Positions 15,731-24,754 of a stretch of DNA of 43,878 nucleotides are shown one piece after another (within the stretch, counting starts at the first letter, position 1; each line of letters begins with the position of its first letter). This stretch comes from an uncultured bacterium (GTDB lineage Bacteria > Pseudomonadota > Gammaproteobacteria > Burkholderiales > Burkholderiaceae_E). The DNA lies in NCBI GenBank assembly GCA_903866395.1, contig CAIPNM010000153.1, positions 1 to 43,878 of the forward strand, read 5' to 3'. A program made the translations under genes and the position numbers. The notes below the pieces were generated by a model, which did not search any database, was not told where the DNA came from, and worked only from the letters and a program-made list of their open reading frames with translations.

Positions 15731-16699
15731 ATGACTTCTCCCGCACCTGCCGCCGGTCCCCCATCGTCTGGAGAGGCAGCGCCGCCGCGCCGCTGGTGGA
15801 TCTGGGTCATTCTGGTTGTTGTGGCGGGAGCGCTGATCGCTGCCGCCTGGATGCTGATGAAACCGGACCCCCGGCGCAATGCCCCCGGCGCGGTGTCGTC
15901 CGCACCCAAGGCGGGGCAGACGCCATCATCGGCGGGTACGGCAACCGGTTCGGCGCCAGGCGCGGTAACGCCTGGCTCGACCGAGGCGTCCGGCACGGCG
16001 GCATCGGGGTCACCCGCTGGAACACCCGCTGCCCCGGCAGGCGCGGGCAGCCCACGCTACCCAGTCGACCGCATTCTGGGCGCCGACAGCCCGATCGATC
16101 CCGCCAGCGCCGCACTGGATGCCGCCGCCTCGGACAAAGCAATCGCCGCCGCGCTTGGCAATTTCCCGGGCCGCGAGCAACTGCTTCGCTTCGTTCTTCC
16201 CGCTGACCTCGTCCAGAAGATCGTGCTCACGATCGACAACCTGCCGGGTGACAGCATGTCCATGCAGTACCGTGCGGTCGTTGCCACGCCAGGGTCGTTC
16301 CAGATCGAGCGGCGCGACGGTGAGCCGGCGATCGCTCTGCAGAACGCGCGGCGCTATGACGCGTTTGTGGCGTTTGCAAGCGGGCTAGACGCACGCCGAC
16401 TGGTGGCGCTCTACAAGCGCTTCTATCCGCTCTTTCAAAAAACCTATCGATCGATCGGCTACCCGGAGGGTCATTTCAACGATCGGGTGGTGCAGGCCAT
16501 CGACGACTTGCTCGCTGCGCCCTCGCCCGCCGGTGCCATTTTTCTGGAGCAACCGCGGGTGCTCTATGAATTCGCCGAGAGCTCGCTTGAGCGCCGCTCG
16601 GTCGGGCAGCGCATCATGATCCGCGTGGGCCCCGAGCACGCCGCCAAGCTGAAGGCAAAGCTAAGGGAACTGCGGGCGGTGCTCACCCAGGAGAGCTGA
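15731..16699 (+). CDS. DUF3014 membrane-anchored protein
   Basis: The ATG at 15731 gives 322 residues; an in-frame extension to 15500 would overlap the VOC start and is rejected. Residues 20-42 (RRWWIWVILVVVAGALIAAAWML) form one membrane helix. A Pro/Ala/Gly/Thr-rich linker of about 75 residues follows. The C-terminal domain then matches DUF3014 as I know it: FVLPADLVQKIVLTIDNLPG, ARRLVALYKRFYPLFQKTYRSIGYPEGHFNDRVVQAIDDLL, VLYEFAESSLE and HAAKLKAKLRELRA. Topology is most likely N-in with the domain in the periplasm. No enzymatic function is known for the family. The next gene starts one base after the stop codon, so the two form an operon. Confidence 0.9.
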   Translation: MTSPAPAAGPPSSGEAAPPRRWWIWVILVVVAGALIAAAWMLMKPDPRRNAPGAVSSAPKAGQTPSSAGTATGSAPGAVTPGSTEASGTAASGSPAGTPAAPAGAGSPRYPVDRILGADSPIDPASAALDAAASDKAIAAALGNFPGREQLLRFVLPADLVQKIVLTIDNLPGDSMSMQYRAVVATPGSFQIERRDGEPAIALQNARRYDAFVAFASGLDARRLVALYKRFYPLFQKTYRSIGYPEGHFNDRVVQAIDDLLAAPSPAGAIFLEQPRVLYEFAESSLERRSVGQRIMIRVGPEHAAKLKAKLRELRAVLTQES

Positions 16700-16700
16700 C

Positions 16701-17222
16701 ATGCAAGCCTCGCGCGTCCGCACCCAGCTCCGATCACTCATCGCGGCGGCGTCTGTGGGGATGGCGCTTTGGGCGAGCGCGCCCACTGGCAACGCTCAGA
16801 CGCTCGCCTGGCGCGAACAGGAAGCCATCGGGTGGGCCTGCGGCGGCATCGGTCTGGAAGAGCGGCAGGCGCTGAAAACCCTGGAAGCAAAGGCCAACGC
16901 CGTCATGCTCTTCGTGGCCGGCGGCCGGGGAACGTTGGTGGCCGACGTCAGGCTTCGCGTGGTGTCGGCGAGCGACGCCACCCGGGGGCTGGAGATTGTG
17001 GCTGACGGCCCGGTCTGCGTGCTGCAGTTACCAGCAGGCAGTTGGGATATCGAGGCCCGCCACGGCGAAACCGTGCGCGCACGCACCGCGCTGCTCAAGC
17101 CGCAGGACACCGGCAATCCGCAGCGCCTTCAGTTCGCCTTTCCTGAGCAATCCAACGGCAGTCCGAAGGCGAGCCAGGAGGAGTCTTCGGGCGTGAGTGA
17201 CTGGGGTCGGGTGGGACGCTAA
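16701..17222 (+). CDS. Secreted protein of unknown function paired with DUF3014
   Basis: The 173-residue protein begins with a signal peptide (RTQLRSLIAAASVGMALWASAPTGNAQT; cleavage after NAQ/T around residue 33). The mature protein is small, with the recognisable GGIGLEERQAL segment, a beta-rich stretch LADVRLRVVSAS... similar to carboxypeptidase regulatory-like folds, and a disordered hydrophilic tail. Two cysteines (in WACGGIG and GPVCVLQL) might form a disulfide in the periplasm. It starts one base after the DUF3014 stop, so it is probably a periplasmic partner of that membrane protein. I recall similar genes next to DUF3014 genes in other betaproteobacteria, but I cannot name a function. 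Confidence 0.8.
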   Translation: MQASRVRTQLRSLIAAASVGMALWASAPTGNAQTLAWREQEAIGWACGGIGLEERQALKTLEAKANAVMLFVAGGRGTLVADVRLRVVSASDATRGLEIVADGPVCVLQLPAGSWDIEARHGETVRARTALLKPQDTGNPQRLQFAFPEQSNGSPKASQEESSGVSDWGRVGR

Positions 17223-17245
17223 AGCACGCCGTAGCGGCTTAACCC

Positions 17246-18685
17246 TCAGCGCACAGCGGCCACCACGCTCGCCACCGCCGTGGTGAGTTTCTTGGCGTAG
17301 CCAATATCCAGGAATTCATTGGGCCCGTGCGCATTCGATCGAGGCCCAAGCACGCCCGTGATCAGAAACTGCGCCTGCGGAAAATAGTTGCCCAGCATGT
17401 TCATGAAGGGAATGGTGCCGCCCTCGCCAAACCATGCCGGATCGCGGCCGAAGGCGCCCTGCGACGCCTCTCTCAGCGCGCGTTCGAGCCAGCCCGCGGT
17501 GGCGGGCGCGTTCCAGCCGGAAGCCCCCCAGTCGGCCTGAAACCGCACCCTCGCCTGGTAAGGCGCATCACTCTCCAGGGCCTCCCGCATGGCAAGCGTG
17601 GCCGCCTGCGCATCAAGCGTGGGGGGGATCCGCATCGAAAGCTTCAGAACGGTTCGCGGCCGCAGAACATTGCCCGCCGCATCCGGCATGGGCAGCCCGG
17701 CCGCGCCGGTCACAGATAGCGCTGGCCGCCAGGTTCGATTGAGAATGGCCTCCACCGGATCGGTGGTGGTGGGCATGGCATGCGCCTGCGGCTCGGGCCC
17801 ATGACTGCAGCCGACCCAAGGAAAGTGCTGCCAGACCGAATCACCGAGAATGTCGCCTGCCGCGCGCGCCTGATCCAGCCGCTCGGGCGGAATATCGGCG
17901 TGCAGGCCAGGCAGAAGCACACGGCCAGTCTTGGAGTCTTCGATGCGTGACAGCAGATGCCGGGCGATCCGGAACGACGAAGGTACGATGCCGCTTGCCA
18001 TACCCGAGTGCACGCCCTCGTCGAGAATTTCGACGCTCAGCACGCCGCCCACCAGCCCGCGAAGCGATGTGGTGACCCAGAGCTGTTCATAGTTGCCGCA
18101 GCCCGAATCAAGCCCCACGACCAGTTGCACCTCGCCCAGCCTCGGGACCAGCTTCTCGAGATAGGCAGGCAGGTCGGGACTGCCGCTTTCCTCGCAGGTT
18201 TCAATCAGCCCGACACAACGCGGGCGGGCAATGCCCTGACGGTCAAGCGCCGCGATGACGGTGAGCGCTGAGTACACCGCATAGCCGTCGTCGGCGCTGC
18301 CGCGACCATAGAGCCGGCCGTCTTCGATCACCGGCGTCCAGGGCCCGAAACCCTCACGCCAGCCGACCATTTCGGGCTGTTTATCCAGATGGCCGTAGAA
18401 GAGCACGCTGCGATCATGACCCAGCCCCTGCGTGGCGGGTACGTCGAACAGCAGGCATGGCGTGAGCCCATCGATCGAGACGATTTCAAGCTTCATGCCC
18501 TCGATGCCCTGAGCCTGGCACCATGCATGGGCCGAGCGGATCACCGCCTCAAGGTGCCCATGCGCGGCCCAGCTGGCATCGAATGCGGGCGACTTGGCCG
18601 GCACCTTCACATAGTCGACCAAGCGGCCAACGATGTCCTCGTCCCAGCGGCGCGATACGAATGACTGAAGGTCGGCGAGGTTCAT
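17246..18685 (-). CDS. M20 family metallopeptidase (dipeptidase-like)
   Basis: The 479-residue enzyme carries the two-zinc M20 site: His99 and Asp101 in FYGHLDKQ, bridging Asp132 in GRGSADDGY, the catalytic Glu pair in ETCEESGSP (165-166), Asp in VGLDSGCGN and His in SNAHGPNEF. The inserted dimerisation lid domain lies between. The layout suits carnosinase/CNDP-type dipeptidases or related acyl-peptide hydrolases. The start at 18685 (MNLADLQSFV) was chosen over an upstream ORF extension to 18751 because family proteins begin this way and the 109-bp region upstream is needed for a promoter shared with the divergent MBL gene. There is no signal peptide, so it acts in the cytoplasm. Confidence 0.93.
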   Translation of the reverse strand: MNLADLQSFVSRRWDEDIVGRLVDYVKVPAKSPAFDASWAAHGHLEAVIRSAHAWCQAQGIEGMKLEIVSIDGLTPCLLFDVPATQGLGHDRSVLFYGHLDKQPEMVGWREGFGPWTPVIEDGRLYGRGSADDGYAVYSALTVIAALDRQGIARPRCVGLIETCEESGSPDLPAYLEKLVPRLGEVQLVVGLDSGCGNYEQLWVTTSLRGLVGGVLSVEILDEGVHSGMASGIVPSSFRIARHLLSRIEDSKTGRVLLPGLHADIPPERLDQARAAGDILGDSVWQHFPWVGCSHGPEPQAHAMPTTTDPVEAILNRTWRPALSVTGAAGLPMPDAAGNVLRPRTVLKLSMRIPPTLDAQAATLAMREALESDAPYQARVRFQADWGASGWNAPATAGWLERALREASQGAFGRDPAWFGEGGTIPFMNMLGNYFPQAQFLITGVLGPRSNAHGPNEFLDIGYAKKLTTAVASVVAAVR

Positions 18686-18794
18686 GGCAGTGGCGCTCCG
18701 ATTCGGGGGGTGTCTGCGATTGCGGGCAACGATTGCAGGCGCTTGGCTCACGAGTCTAGCGCAGACGTGCCAGAATCAGCCGAGGAGCCCAGCC

Positions 18795-19829
18795 ATGATC
18801 TCGCCCACGCAATCTTCGTCTGCCGCAACCTATGCCGCTCAGCCGCTCGCCCCGCTTGGCCACGGTATTTTCGCGCTCGATTCCGGCTATGTACGGCCGC
18901 GTTTTGACGCGGTTCACCTGGTCGTTGAGGCCGGTCGCGCCGCCATCATCGATACCAGCACGCGGCACTGTGTTCCGCAAATTCTGGCCGCGCTCGCCGC
19001 GCTGGGGCTCGAGCCCGCCGATGTCGACTGGGTCATCCTCACGCATGTTCACCTGGATCACGCGGGCGGCGCGGGCACTCTGATGGCGGCGCTTCCCTCG
19101 GCCCGGCTGGTCGTGCATCCACGCGGGGCTCGTCACGTGATTGATCCGTCCAGGCTGTGGCAGGCCACTTGTGAGGTGTATGGCACGACCGAAGCGGAGC
19201 AGATGTACGGCCGGATTGATCCGATCGACGCCTCGCGGGTGATTGAGGCCACAGACGGACAGGTGATCACGCTCGCCGGACGCCGCCTGCATTGCATCGA
19301 TGCGCCGGGCCATGCGCGCCATCACATCGTGATCCACGACGAGTCAAGCGGCTGGATTTTTGCCGGCGATACATTCGGCATTTCCTACCGCGAGTTTGAC
19401 GTGGAGGGCCGAGCCTTCGCGTTTCCCTCTTCCACCCCGGTGCAGTTTGAACCCGAGGTGCTCTGTCAGACCATCGACCGTATGCTGGCGCTCGAACCCG
19501 AGGCGGTCCTGCTCACGCATTACTCGCTGGTGCGCGACGTGCCCCGGATCGGCGCAACGCTCAAGCGCCTTACGTTGCGCTACGCGCAGATCGGTCTTCT
19601 GCACGAGCATGCGGGTCGTGAGCGTACCGCGCGCATCCGTGCCGACCTGGCGCATGTGCTCTCAACGGAACTGCGCGCGCATGGCGTCACGCTTGACGAC
19701 GCTCGGGTGTCCGAACTGCTTTCGCTTGATGTGCCGCTCAACGCCGACGGGATTGTCAGCTGGCTTGATTCACGATCGCGTCGATCACCCACGCCGCCGC
19801 AGCCAGTCCCATCGTCGCCGTCACCGTGA
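18795..19829 (+). CDS. Metallo-beta-lactamase-fold hydrolase (second copy, different subgroup)
   Basis: The 344-residue protein has the full metal site: H84-x-H86-x-D88-H89 in LTHVHLDHAGG, His in DAPGHARHH, Asp in FAGDTFG and His in LTHYS. The middle region has an inserted VHPRGARHVIDPSRLW. The C-terminal helices include GRERTARIRADLAHVL. It is unlike the copy at 10642 in length and surrounding motifs, so the two are not recent duplicates. Substrate unknown; a cytoplasmic hydrolase of the glyoxalase-II-like group is likely. The ATG at 18795 follows CCGAGGAG. Its last 74 bases overlap the end of the convergent tcdA gene, so the two transcripts are antisense at their 3' ends. Confidence 0.9.
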   Translation: MISPTQSSSAATYAAQPLAPLGHGIFALDSGYVRPRFDAVHLVVEAGRAAIIDTSTRHCVPQILAALAALGLEPADVDWVILTHVHLDHAGGAGTLMAALPSARLVVHPRGARHVIDPSRLWQATCEVYGTTEAEQMYGRIDPIDASRVIEATDGQVITLAGRRLHCIDAPGHARHHIVIHDESSGWIFAGDTFGISYREFDVEGRAFAFPSSTPVQFEPEVLCQTIDRMLALEPEAVLLTHYSLVRDVPRIGATLKRLTLRYAQIGLLHEHAGRERTARIRADLAHVLSTELRAHGVTLDDARVSELLSLDVPLNADGIVSWLDSRSRRSPTPPQPVPSSPSP

Positions 19830-20553
19830 CGGCCGAGCCGTAGCCGGCGCAGGCAAGCGGAGCGCCAGCCTCTCCCCCGCGCGAGCGCCCGCTCGCGGGC
19901 TGCTCCCGCGAACAGATGGCGATCACGCCAAAGCGGCGACCGGCTTCGCGCGGAAAAGCATGATCTCTACGCAGACGCGCGCGCACTGAGGCGAGGAGCG
20001 CATCACCACGGGTCAGCGCAAGGTCTTCTCGCGAGAGCGCGAGCGGATCGGTGCGCGCACCCGCCGCGCCACACACCACCACTGACTGCCGGCGAACCCG
20101 CGCAAGCGCGATCATCGCGGCCTTGGCTCGCGGCTGGTCGATGGCATCGATCAGCCACGCATCAGCCGGAATGAGCGCGGCTGCGTTTTCAGCAGTGATG
20201 AAGTCATCAATCAGCCCGACCGAGCAATCGGGCGAGATGTCGGCAATACGCTCACGCATCACCTCGATTTTCGCCGCACCCAGCGTGCTTTCTAGTGCAT
20301 GCACCTGCCGGTTGATGTTGGACTCGGCCACGTGATCGAGGTCGATCAGCGTGAGCCGACCGATACCGCTTCGCGCAAGTGCCTCCGCGCTCCAAGACCC
20401 CACTCCGCCGATGCCCACAACACAGACGTGTGAGGCTGCAAGCTTTGAGCAGCCCGCCTCACCAAACAGACGGGCCATACCGCCGAAACGGCGCTCATTG
20501 ACCGACGAGCGTCCGGGCTCGCCCGAAGGGCAGGCAGGCGAGGCCTCGGACAC
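19756..20553 (-). CDS. tcdA: tRNA threonylcarbamoyladenosine dehydratase (cyclic t6A formation)
   Basis: TcdA (CsdL/YgdL) uses ATP to cyclise t6A37 of ANN-reading tRNAs to ct6A. The 265-residue product has the E1-like nucleotide loop VVGIGGVGSW (about residues 45-54), the LIDLDHVAESNINRQ stretch that binds ATP, and IDAIDQPRAKAAM. The sequence ICSREQPASG near the C-terminus matches the family. The protein is alone on its strand; the quinone oxidoreductase gene stops 12 bases upstream, which suggests a two-gene transcript. Its 3' end overlaps the MBL gene. The start at 20553 gives the short leader typical of the family. Confidence 0.95.
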   Translation of the reverse strand: MSEASPACPSGEPGRSSVNERRFGGMARLFGEAGCSKLAASHVCVVGIGGVGSWSAEALARSGIGRLTLIDLDHVAESNINRQVHALESTLGAAKIEVMRERIADISPDCSVGLIDDFITAENAAALIPADAWLIDAIDQPRAKAAMIALARVRRQSVVVCGAAGARTDPLALSREDLALTRGDALLASVRARLRRDHAFPREAGRRFGVIAICSREQPASGRSRGGEAGAPLACAGYGSAVTVTATMGLAAAAWVIDAIVNQAS

Positions 20554-20564
20554 GGTCAGACAGC

Positions 20565-21533
20565 TCAGGGCAGCAGAATGGTGCAGCCGGTGGTGCGGCG
20601 GGACTCGAGGTCGTTGTGCGCCTTCACCGCTTCCGACAGCTTGTAGCGCTGATCGATCGGGATCCGCACCTTGCCGCTTGCCACCATCTTGAACAGGTCG
20701 CCCGCGATCTCCTCGATGTTGGAACGGCTCACCATGTGCGCCATCAGCGAGGGCCGCGTGATGTAGAGCGAACCCTTCAGCGCGGTCAGCGCAAGTGGTG
20801 GCACCGGGCCGGAGGCGTTGCCGAAGTTCACCAACAGGCCGAAAGGCTGCAGACAGTCAATCGACGCCTGATAGGTGTCCTTGCCCACTGAATCGTAGAC
20901 CACAGGCACCATGGCGCCCTTGGTGATCTCGCGCACCCGCTCGACGATGTTTTCCTCGCGATAAAGGATCGTGTGATCGCAGCCAAAACTACGCGCGAGT
21001 TCGGCCTTGTCCTTGGACCCCACCGTGCCGATGACCTTCACGCCAAGCGCCTTCGCCCACTGCATGGCAATGAGGCCCACGCCGCCCGCAGCAGCGTGAA
21101 ACAGGATCGTTTGGCCCTTCTGGACCTTGTAGGTACGGCGGAGCAGGTACTGAACCGTCATGCCCTTGAGCATCATCGCAGCGCCGGTCTCGAAGCTGAT
21201 CGACTTCGGCAGCTTCACCAGCGTGTGCGCGGGCATGTTGCGCGCCGTGCAATACGACCCCGGGGGCCCGCCGCAGTAGGCGACGCGGTCGCCGGGTTTC
21301 ACATGGGTGACGCCCTCGCCCACGGCGGTGACAATCCCCGCGCCTTCCTGCCCGACGCCCGCAGGCATGGACTGGGGGTAGAGGCCGCTGCGGAAATAGA
21401 CGTCGATGTAGTTGAGGCCGATCGCATGGTGCTCAACCTGCGCCTCGCCCTTGCCGGGCGCACCGAGCTTGACATCAACCAGCTTCATGTTCTCGGCTGG
21501 GCCAGCTTTCTCAATTTGAATCGCTTGGGGCAT
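20565..21533 (-). CDS. Quinone oxidoreductase, zinc-independent medium-chain reductase
   Basis: The 322-residue protein matches the NADPH:quinone oxidoreductase branch of the MDR superfamily. It has the N-terminal GroES-like half with NYIDVYFRSGLYP, the NADPH-binding AAAGGVGLIAMQWAKALG near residue 150, and the late GSLYITRPSL and LESRRTTGCTILLP segments. No structural zinc cysteine cluster is present. It reduces quinones or alpha,beta-unsaturated carbonyls with NADPH. It is divergent from yebC with a 155-bp promoter region between them, and only 11 bases precede tcdA, so the two are probably co-transcribed. Confidence 0.95.
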   Translation of the reverse strand: MPQAIQIEKAGPAENMKLVDVKLGAPGKGEAQVEHHAIGLNYIDVYFRSGLYPQSMPAGVGQEGAGIVTAVGEGVTHVKPGDRVAYCGGPPGSYCTARNMPAHTLVKLPKSISFETGAAMMLKGMTVQYLLRRTYKVQKGQTILFHAAAGGVGLIAMQWAKALGVKVIGTVGSKDKAELARSFGCDHTILYREENIVERVREITKGAMVPVVYDSVGKDTYQASIDCLQPFGLLVNFGNASGPVPPLALTALKGSLYITRPSLMAHMVSRSNIEEIAGDLFKMVASGKVRIPIDQRYKLSEAVKAHNDLESRRTTGCTILLP

Positions 21534-21688
21534 GTTGACTCCTGTCAGGTCAGGTCGGGGGCGGGAGGCCGTAAAAGTGCCTGGATGCTAAGATTTTGGG
21601 TTGCGCCGCCGGCATTTGATCATCAGACAATGTCCGGCCAACCACAACACGTTTCACAGTTTACCGACAGGGCAGACAGAGGCATCCA

Positions 21689-22420
21689 ATGGCCGGTCAT
21701 TCCAAGTGGGCCAATATTCAGCACCGCAAGGGGCGGCAGGACGCCAAACGCGGCAAGCTCTTCACCCGGCTGATCAAGGAAATCACGGTGGCGGCCAAGC
21801 TCGGCGGGGGCGACGCCACCGCCAACCCCAGGCTGCGGCTCGCCCTGGACAAAGCGTCCGAGGCGAACATCCCCAAGGACACCCTGCAACGCGCCATCCA
21901 GCGCGGCGCGGGCGGCCTGGACGGTGCCACCTACGAAGAAATCCGCTACGAGGGCTATGGCATCGGCGGCGCAGCGGTCATCGTCGACTGCATGACCGAC
22001 AACCGGACCCGAACCGTTGCCGAGGTAAGACACGCCTTCTCCAAGCACGGTGGCAACCTCGGCACCGATGGCTCGGTGGCCTTCATGTTCAGGCACTGCG
22101 GCCAGTTGCTGTACGTGCCGGGCACCTCGGAAGACCGTGTGATGGAGGCAGCAATCGAGGCTGGCGCCGAAGATGTGCTGACCGATGATGAAGGCGGAAT
22201 CGAGGTCATCTGCCAGCCAGGCGATTTTCACTCGGTCAAAGCCGCGCTGGACAAGGCCGGGCTCAAGGCCGAAGTCGCCGAGATCACCATGCGCGCCGAA
22301 ACCGCGGCCCCGCTCGCCGGCGAAGACGCCCAGACAATGCAGAAGCTGCTGGATGCCCTCGAGAACCTCGATGACGTCCAGCAGGTCTATACCAACGCCG
22401 AGTTCGACGAAACCAGCTGA
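21689..22420 (+). CDS. yebC: YebC/PmpR family regulator / translation factor
   Basis: The 243-residue protein has the diagnostic start [18 protein letters not shown], the [18 protein letters not shown] region and the three-domain YebC layout ending [20 protein letters not shown]. Family members were described as transcriptional regulators, and more recent work links YebC-type proteins to ribosomes at polyproline stretches. It opens the plus-strand housekeeping block, and purD follows after 48 bases. The same order (yebC, purD, hemF, nadD, rsfS, rlmH, maf, rng) is known from Burkholderiales genomes. Confidence 0.97.
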   Translation: MAGHSKWANIQHRKGRQDAKRGKLFTRLIKEITVAAKLGGGDATANPRLRLALDKASEANIPKDTLQRAIQRGAGGLDGATYEEIRYEGYGIGGAAVIVDCMTDNRTRTVAEVRHAFSKHGGNLGTDGSVAFMFRHCGQLLYVPGTSEDRVMEAAIEAGAEDVLTDDEGGIEVICQPGDFHSVKAALDKAGLKAEVAEITMRAETAAPLAGEDAQTMQKLLDALENLDDVQQVYTNAEFDETS

Positions 22421-22468
22421 GTCCGCCTGCATGCGGCCACCGACCGATCATCCGTTAACACCTATCTC

Positions 22469-23764
22469 ATGAAACTGCTCGTTGTCGGCTCCGGAGGCCG
22501 TGAACACGCACTCGCGTGGCGCCTGTCTCAGTCACCAGGTGTCACCCAGGTGTTTGTGGCACCCGGCAACGGGGGCACCGCCCGCGAGCCTGGGCTCAAG
22601 AACCTGCCCATCACGGACATCGCCGAACTAGCCGAGTTCGCTCTACGCGAGAAGGTCGCCTTCACGGTAGTCGGCCCGGAAGCCCCGCTTGCCGCGGGCA
22701 TCGTCGACCTGTTTCGCGAAAAACGCCTACGCATCTTCGGACCCACTCGCGCGGCCGCGAGGCTCGAATCCTCCAAGGATTTTGCGAAGGCCTTCATGAG
22801 CCGACACGGCATCCCCACCGCTGCCTATCAGACCTTCTCCGATGCCGGGCAGGCCCGCGAATGGGTCACGGAGCGCGGCGCGCCGATCGTCATCAAGGCC
22901 GACGGACTCGCGGCGGGTAAAGGCGTGGTGGTTGCCCAGACGGTCGCCGAGGCCCACGCCGCCATCGACGCCATGCTGGTCGACAACCGCATGGGCGACG
23001 CTGGTGCCCGGGTGGTGATCGAAGATTTCCTTGAAGGCGAGGAGGCGAGCTTCATCGTCATGGTGGATGGCCGCAACATCCTGCCGCTTGCCAGCAGCCA
23101 GGACCACAAGCGGCTTGCCGACGGCGACCAAGGGCCGAATACCGGCGGCATGGGCGCCTATTCGCCAGCGCCTGTCATTACACCCGAGGTGCATGCGCGC
23201 GTGATGCGCGAAATCATCCGCCCCACGGTCGAAGCAATGGCCTCCGAAGGCACGCCCTACACCGGATTTCTCTACGCTGGCCTTATGATCGATGCGGCGG
23301 GCAAGCCCCGTACGCTCGAATTCAACTGCCGGCTGGGCGACCCGGAAACCCAGCCCATCATGATGCGCATGCGGGGCGACTTCGCCCGTATCATCGAACA
23401 TGCCATTGACGGCGAACTCGACCGGACCGATATCGAGTGGGATCGACGCACTGCGCTCGGCGTGGTGCTCGCAGCCGCCCACTATCCGGAAGAACCGCGG
23501 CGGGGCGACCCGATCCACGGCCTGCCCGCACAGGGCAATGCCTTGGGCGACGATTGCATGGTGTTTCATGCCGGGACGGTCGAGGGCGACGGGCACACTA
23601 CCGTGACCGCAGGCGGGCGTGTGCTCTGCGTCACCGCGCTCGGCGACTCGGTACGCGTGGCGCAAACACGCGCCTACCGAGTGATCGAAACCGTCGGATT
23701 CAACGGCATGCAGCTGCGCCGTGACATCGGCCACCGCGCAATCGGCCGCTCGGCACGCGGCTGA
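22469..23764 (+). CDS. purD: Phosphoribosylamine-glycine ligase
   Basis: PurD makes glycinamide ribonucleotide from phosphoribosylamine, glycine and ATP, step two of purine synthesis. The 431-residue product has the N-terminal GSGGREHALAW, the ATP-grasp loop IVIKADGLAAGKGVVVA near residue 145, the QDHKRLADGDQGPNTGGMGAYSP motif and the FNCRLGDPETQ metal site. Length is standard. It is the second gene of the block; hemF follows after 54 bases. Nothing unusual. Confidence 0.98.
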   Translation: MKLLVVGSGGREHALAWRLSQSPGVTQVFVAPGNGGTAREPGLKNLPITDIAELAEFALREKVAFTVVGPEAPLAAGIVDLFREKRLRIFGPTRAAARLESSKDFAKAFMSRHGIPTAAYQTFSDAGQAREWVTERGAPIVIKADGLAAGKGVVVAQTVAEAHAAIDAMLVDNRMGDAGARVVIEDFLEGEEASFIVMVDGRNILPLASSQDHKRLADGDQGPNTGGMGAYSPAPVITPEVHARVMREIIRPTVEAMASEGTPYTGFLYAGLMIDAAGKPRTLEFNCRLGDPETQPIMMRMRGDFARIIEHAIDGELDRTDIEWDRRTALGVVLAAAHYPEEPRRGDPIHGLPAQGNALGDDCMVFHAGTVEGDGHTTVTAGGRVLCVTALGDSVRVAQTRAYRVIETVGFNGMQLRRDIGHRAIGRSARG

Positions 23765-23818
23765 TCGGCCATCGATCCGCATGCCAGTTCCGCATCGTCT
23801 TCCTTCGAGGCGCATCCC

Positions 23819-24754
23819 ATGACTGCCAACGCCCCTGCCGCGCAGACTCCCGACATCGATGCGGTGCGCACCTACCTCACGGGTCTACAGACCCGGATCG
23901 TCACCGCGCTCGAGGGCTGCGACGGCAACCGGTTTGAAACCGACGCCTGGCAGCGTCCAGAGGGCGGTGGCGGTATCACCCGGGTGATCGAGGAAGGCCA
24001 GGTCCTCGAGCGGGGTGGCGTGCTGTTTTCGCATGTGCGGGGCGACCGGCTGCCGGCATCGGCCAGCGCGCACCGCCAACAGATCGCCGGCCGCCCGTTC
24101 GAGGCAATGGGCGTCTCGCTGGTCATCCACCCGCGCAACCCCTACGTACCCACGGTTCATCTCAACGTCCGTTTTTTCATCGCGTTTGCCACTAACGCAC
24201 CTGGGCAATCCGAGCCCATCTGGTGGTTCGGCGGCGGCATGGATCTCACGCCCTACTACCCTTTCGAGGAAGACGCACGCCATTTTCACCAGGTCTGTAA
24301 GGCGAGCCTCGCGGCATTTGGCGACGACACCCATGCCCGTTACAAGAAATGGTGCGATGACTATTTCTTCCTCAAACACCGCAACGAGGCACGGGGCGTA
24401 GGCGGCATCTTTTTTGATGATCTGAGTGAGCCCGGGTTCGAGCGATCGTTCGCCCTGATGCAAAGCGTGGGCAACGCGTTCACCGACGCCTATGTCCCCA
24501 TCGTCGAGCGACGCAAGCACCTCGCGTGGGGCGAACGCGAGCGCGACTTTCAAGCCTACCGACGTGGCCGCTACGTGGAATTCAATCTGGTCTTCGATCG
24601 CGGTACGCTCTTCGGTCTGCAATCGGGCGGTCGCACCGAGTCGATCCTCTGCTCCATGCCGCCGGTCGTACGCTGGCGCTACAACTGGCATCCCGAACCC
24701 GGTACCCCCGAGTCAAAGCTGTACGATTTTCTAAAGCCGCGCGATTGGGCATGA
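23819..24754 (+). CDS. hemF: Oxygen-dependent coproporphyrinogen III oxidase
   Basis: HemF oxidatively decarboxylates coproporphyrinogen III to protoporphyrinogen IX, using O2. The 311-residue product shows the conserved [18 protein letters not shown] and [14 protein letters not shown] stretches, RHFHQVCK-type His, [13 protein letters not shown] and GGIFFDDL, and the C-terminal [24 protein letters not shown]. The presence of the aerobic enzyme indicates an organism that makes heme in air. The stop overlaps the nadD start (ATGA, 24751-24754). Confidence 0.98.
   Translation: MTANAPAAQTPDIDAVRTYLTGLQTRIVTALEGCDGNRFETDAWQRPEGGGGITRVIEEGQVLERGGVLFSHVRGDRLPASASAHRQQIAGRPFEAMGVSLVIHPRNPYVPTVHLNVRFFIAFATNAPGQSEPIWWFGGGMDLTPYYPFEEDARHFHQVCKASLAAFGDDTHARYKKWCDDYFFLKHRNEARGVGGIFFDDLSEPGFERSFALMQSVGNAFTDAYVPIVERRKHLAWGERERDFQAYRRGRYVEFNLVFDRGTLFGLQSGGRTESILCSMPPVVRWRYNWHPEPGTPESKLYDFLKPRDWA

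Noticed and set aside
22727-23815. 362-codon minus-strand ORF
   Set aside because: Antisense shadow of purD.
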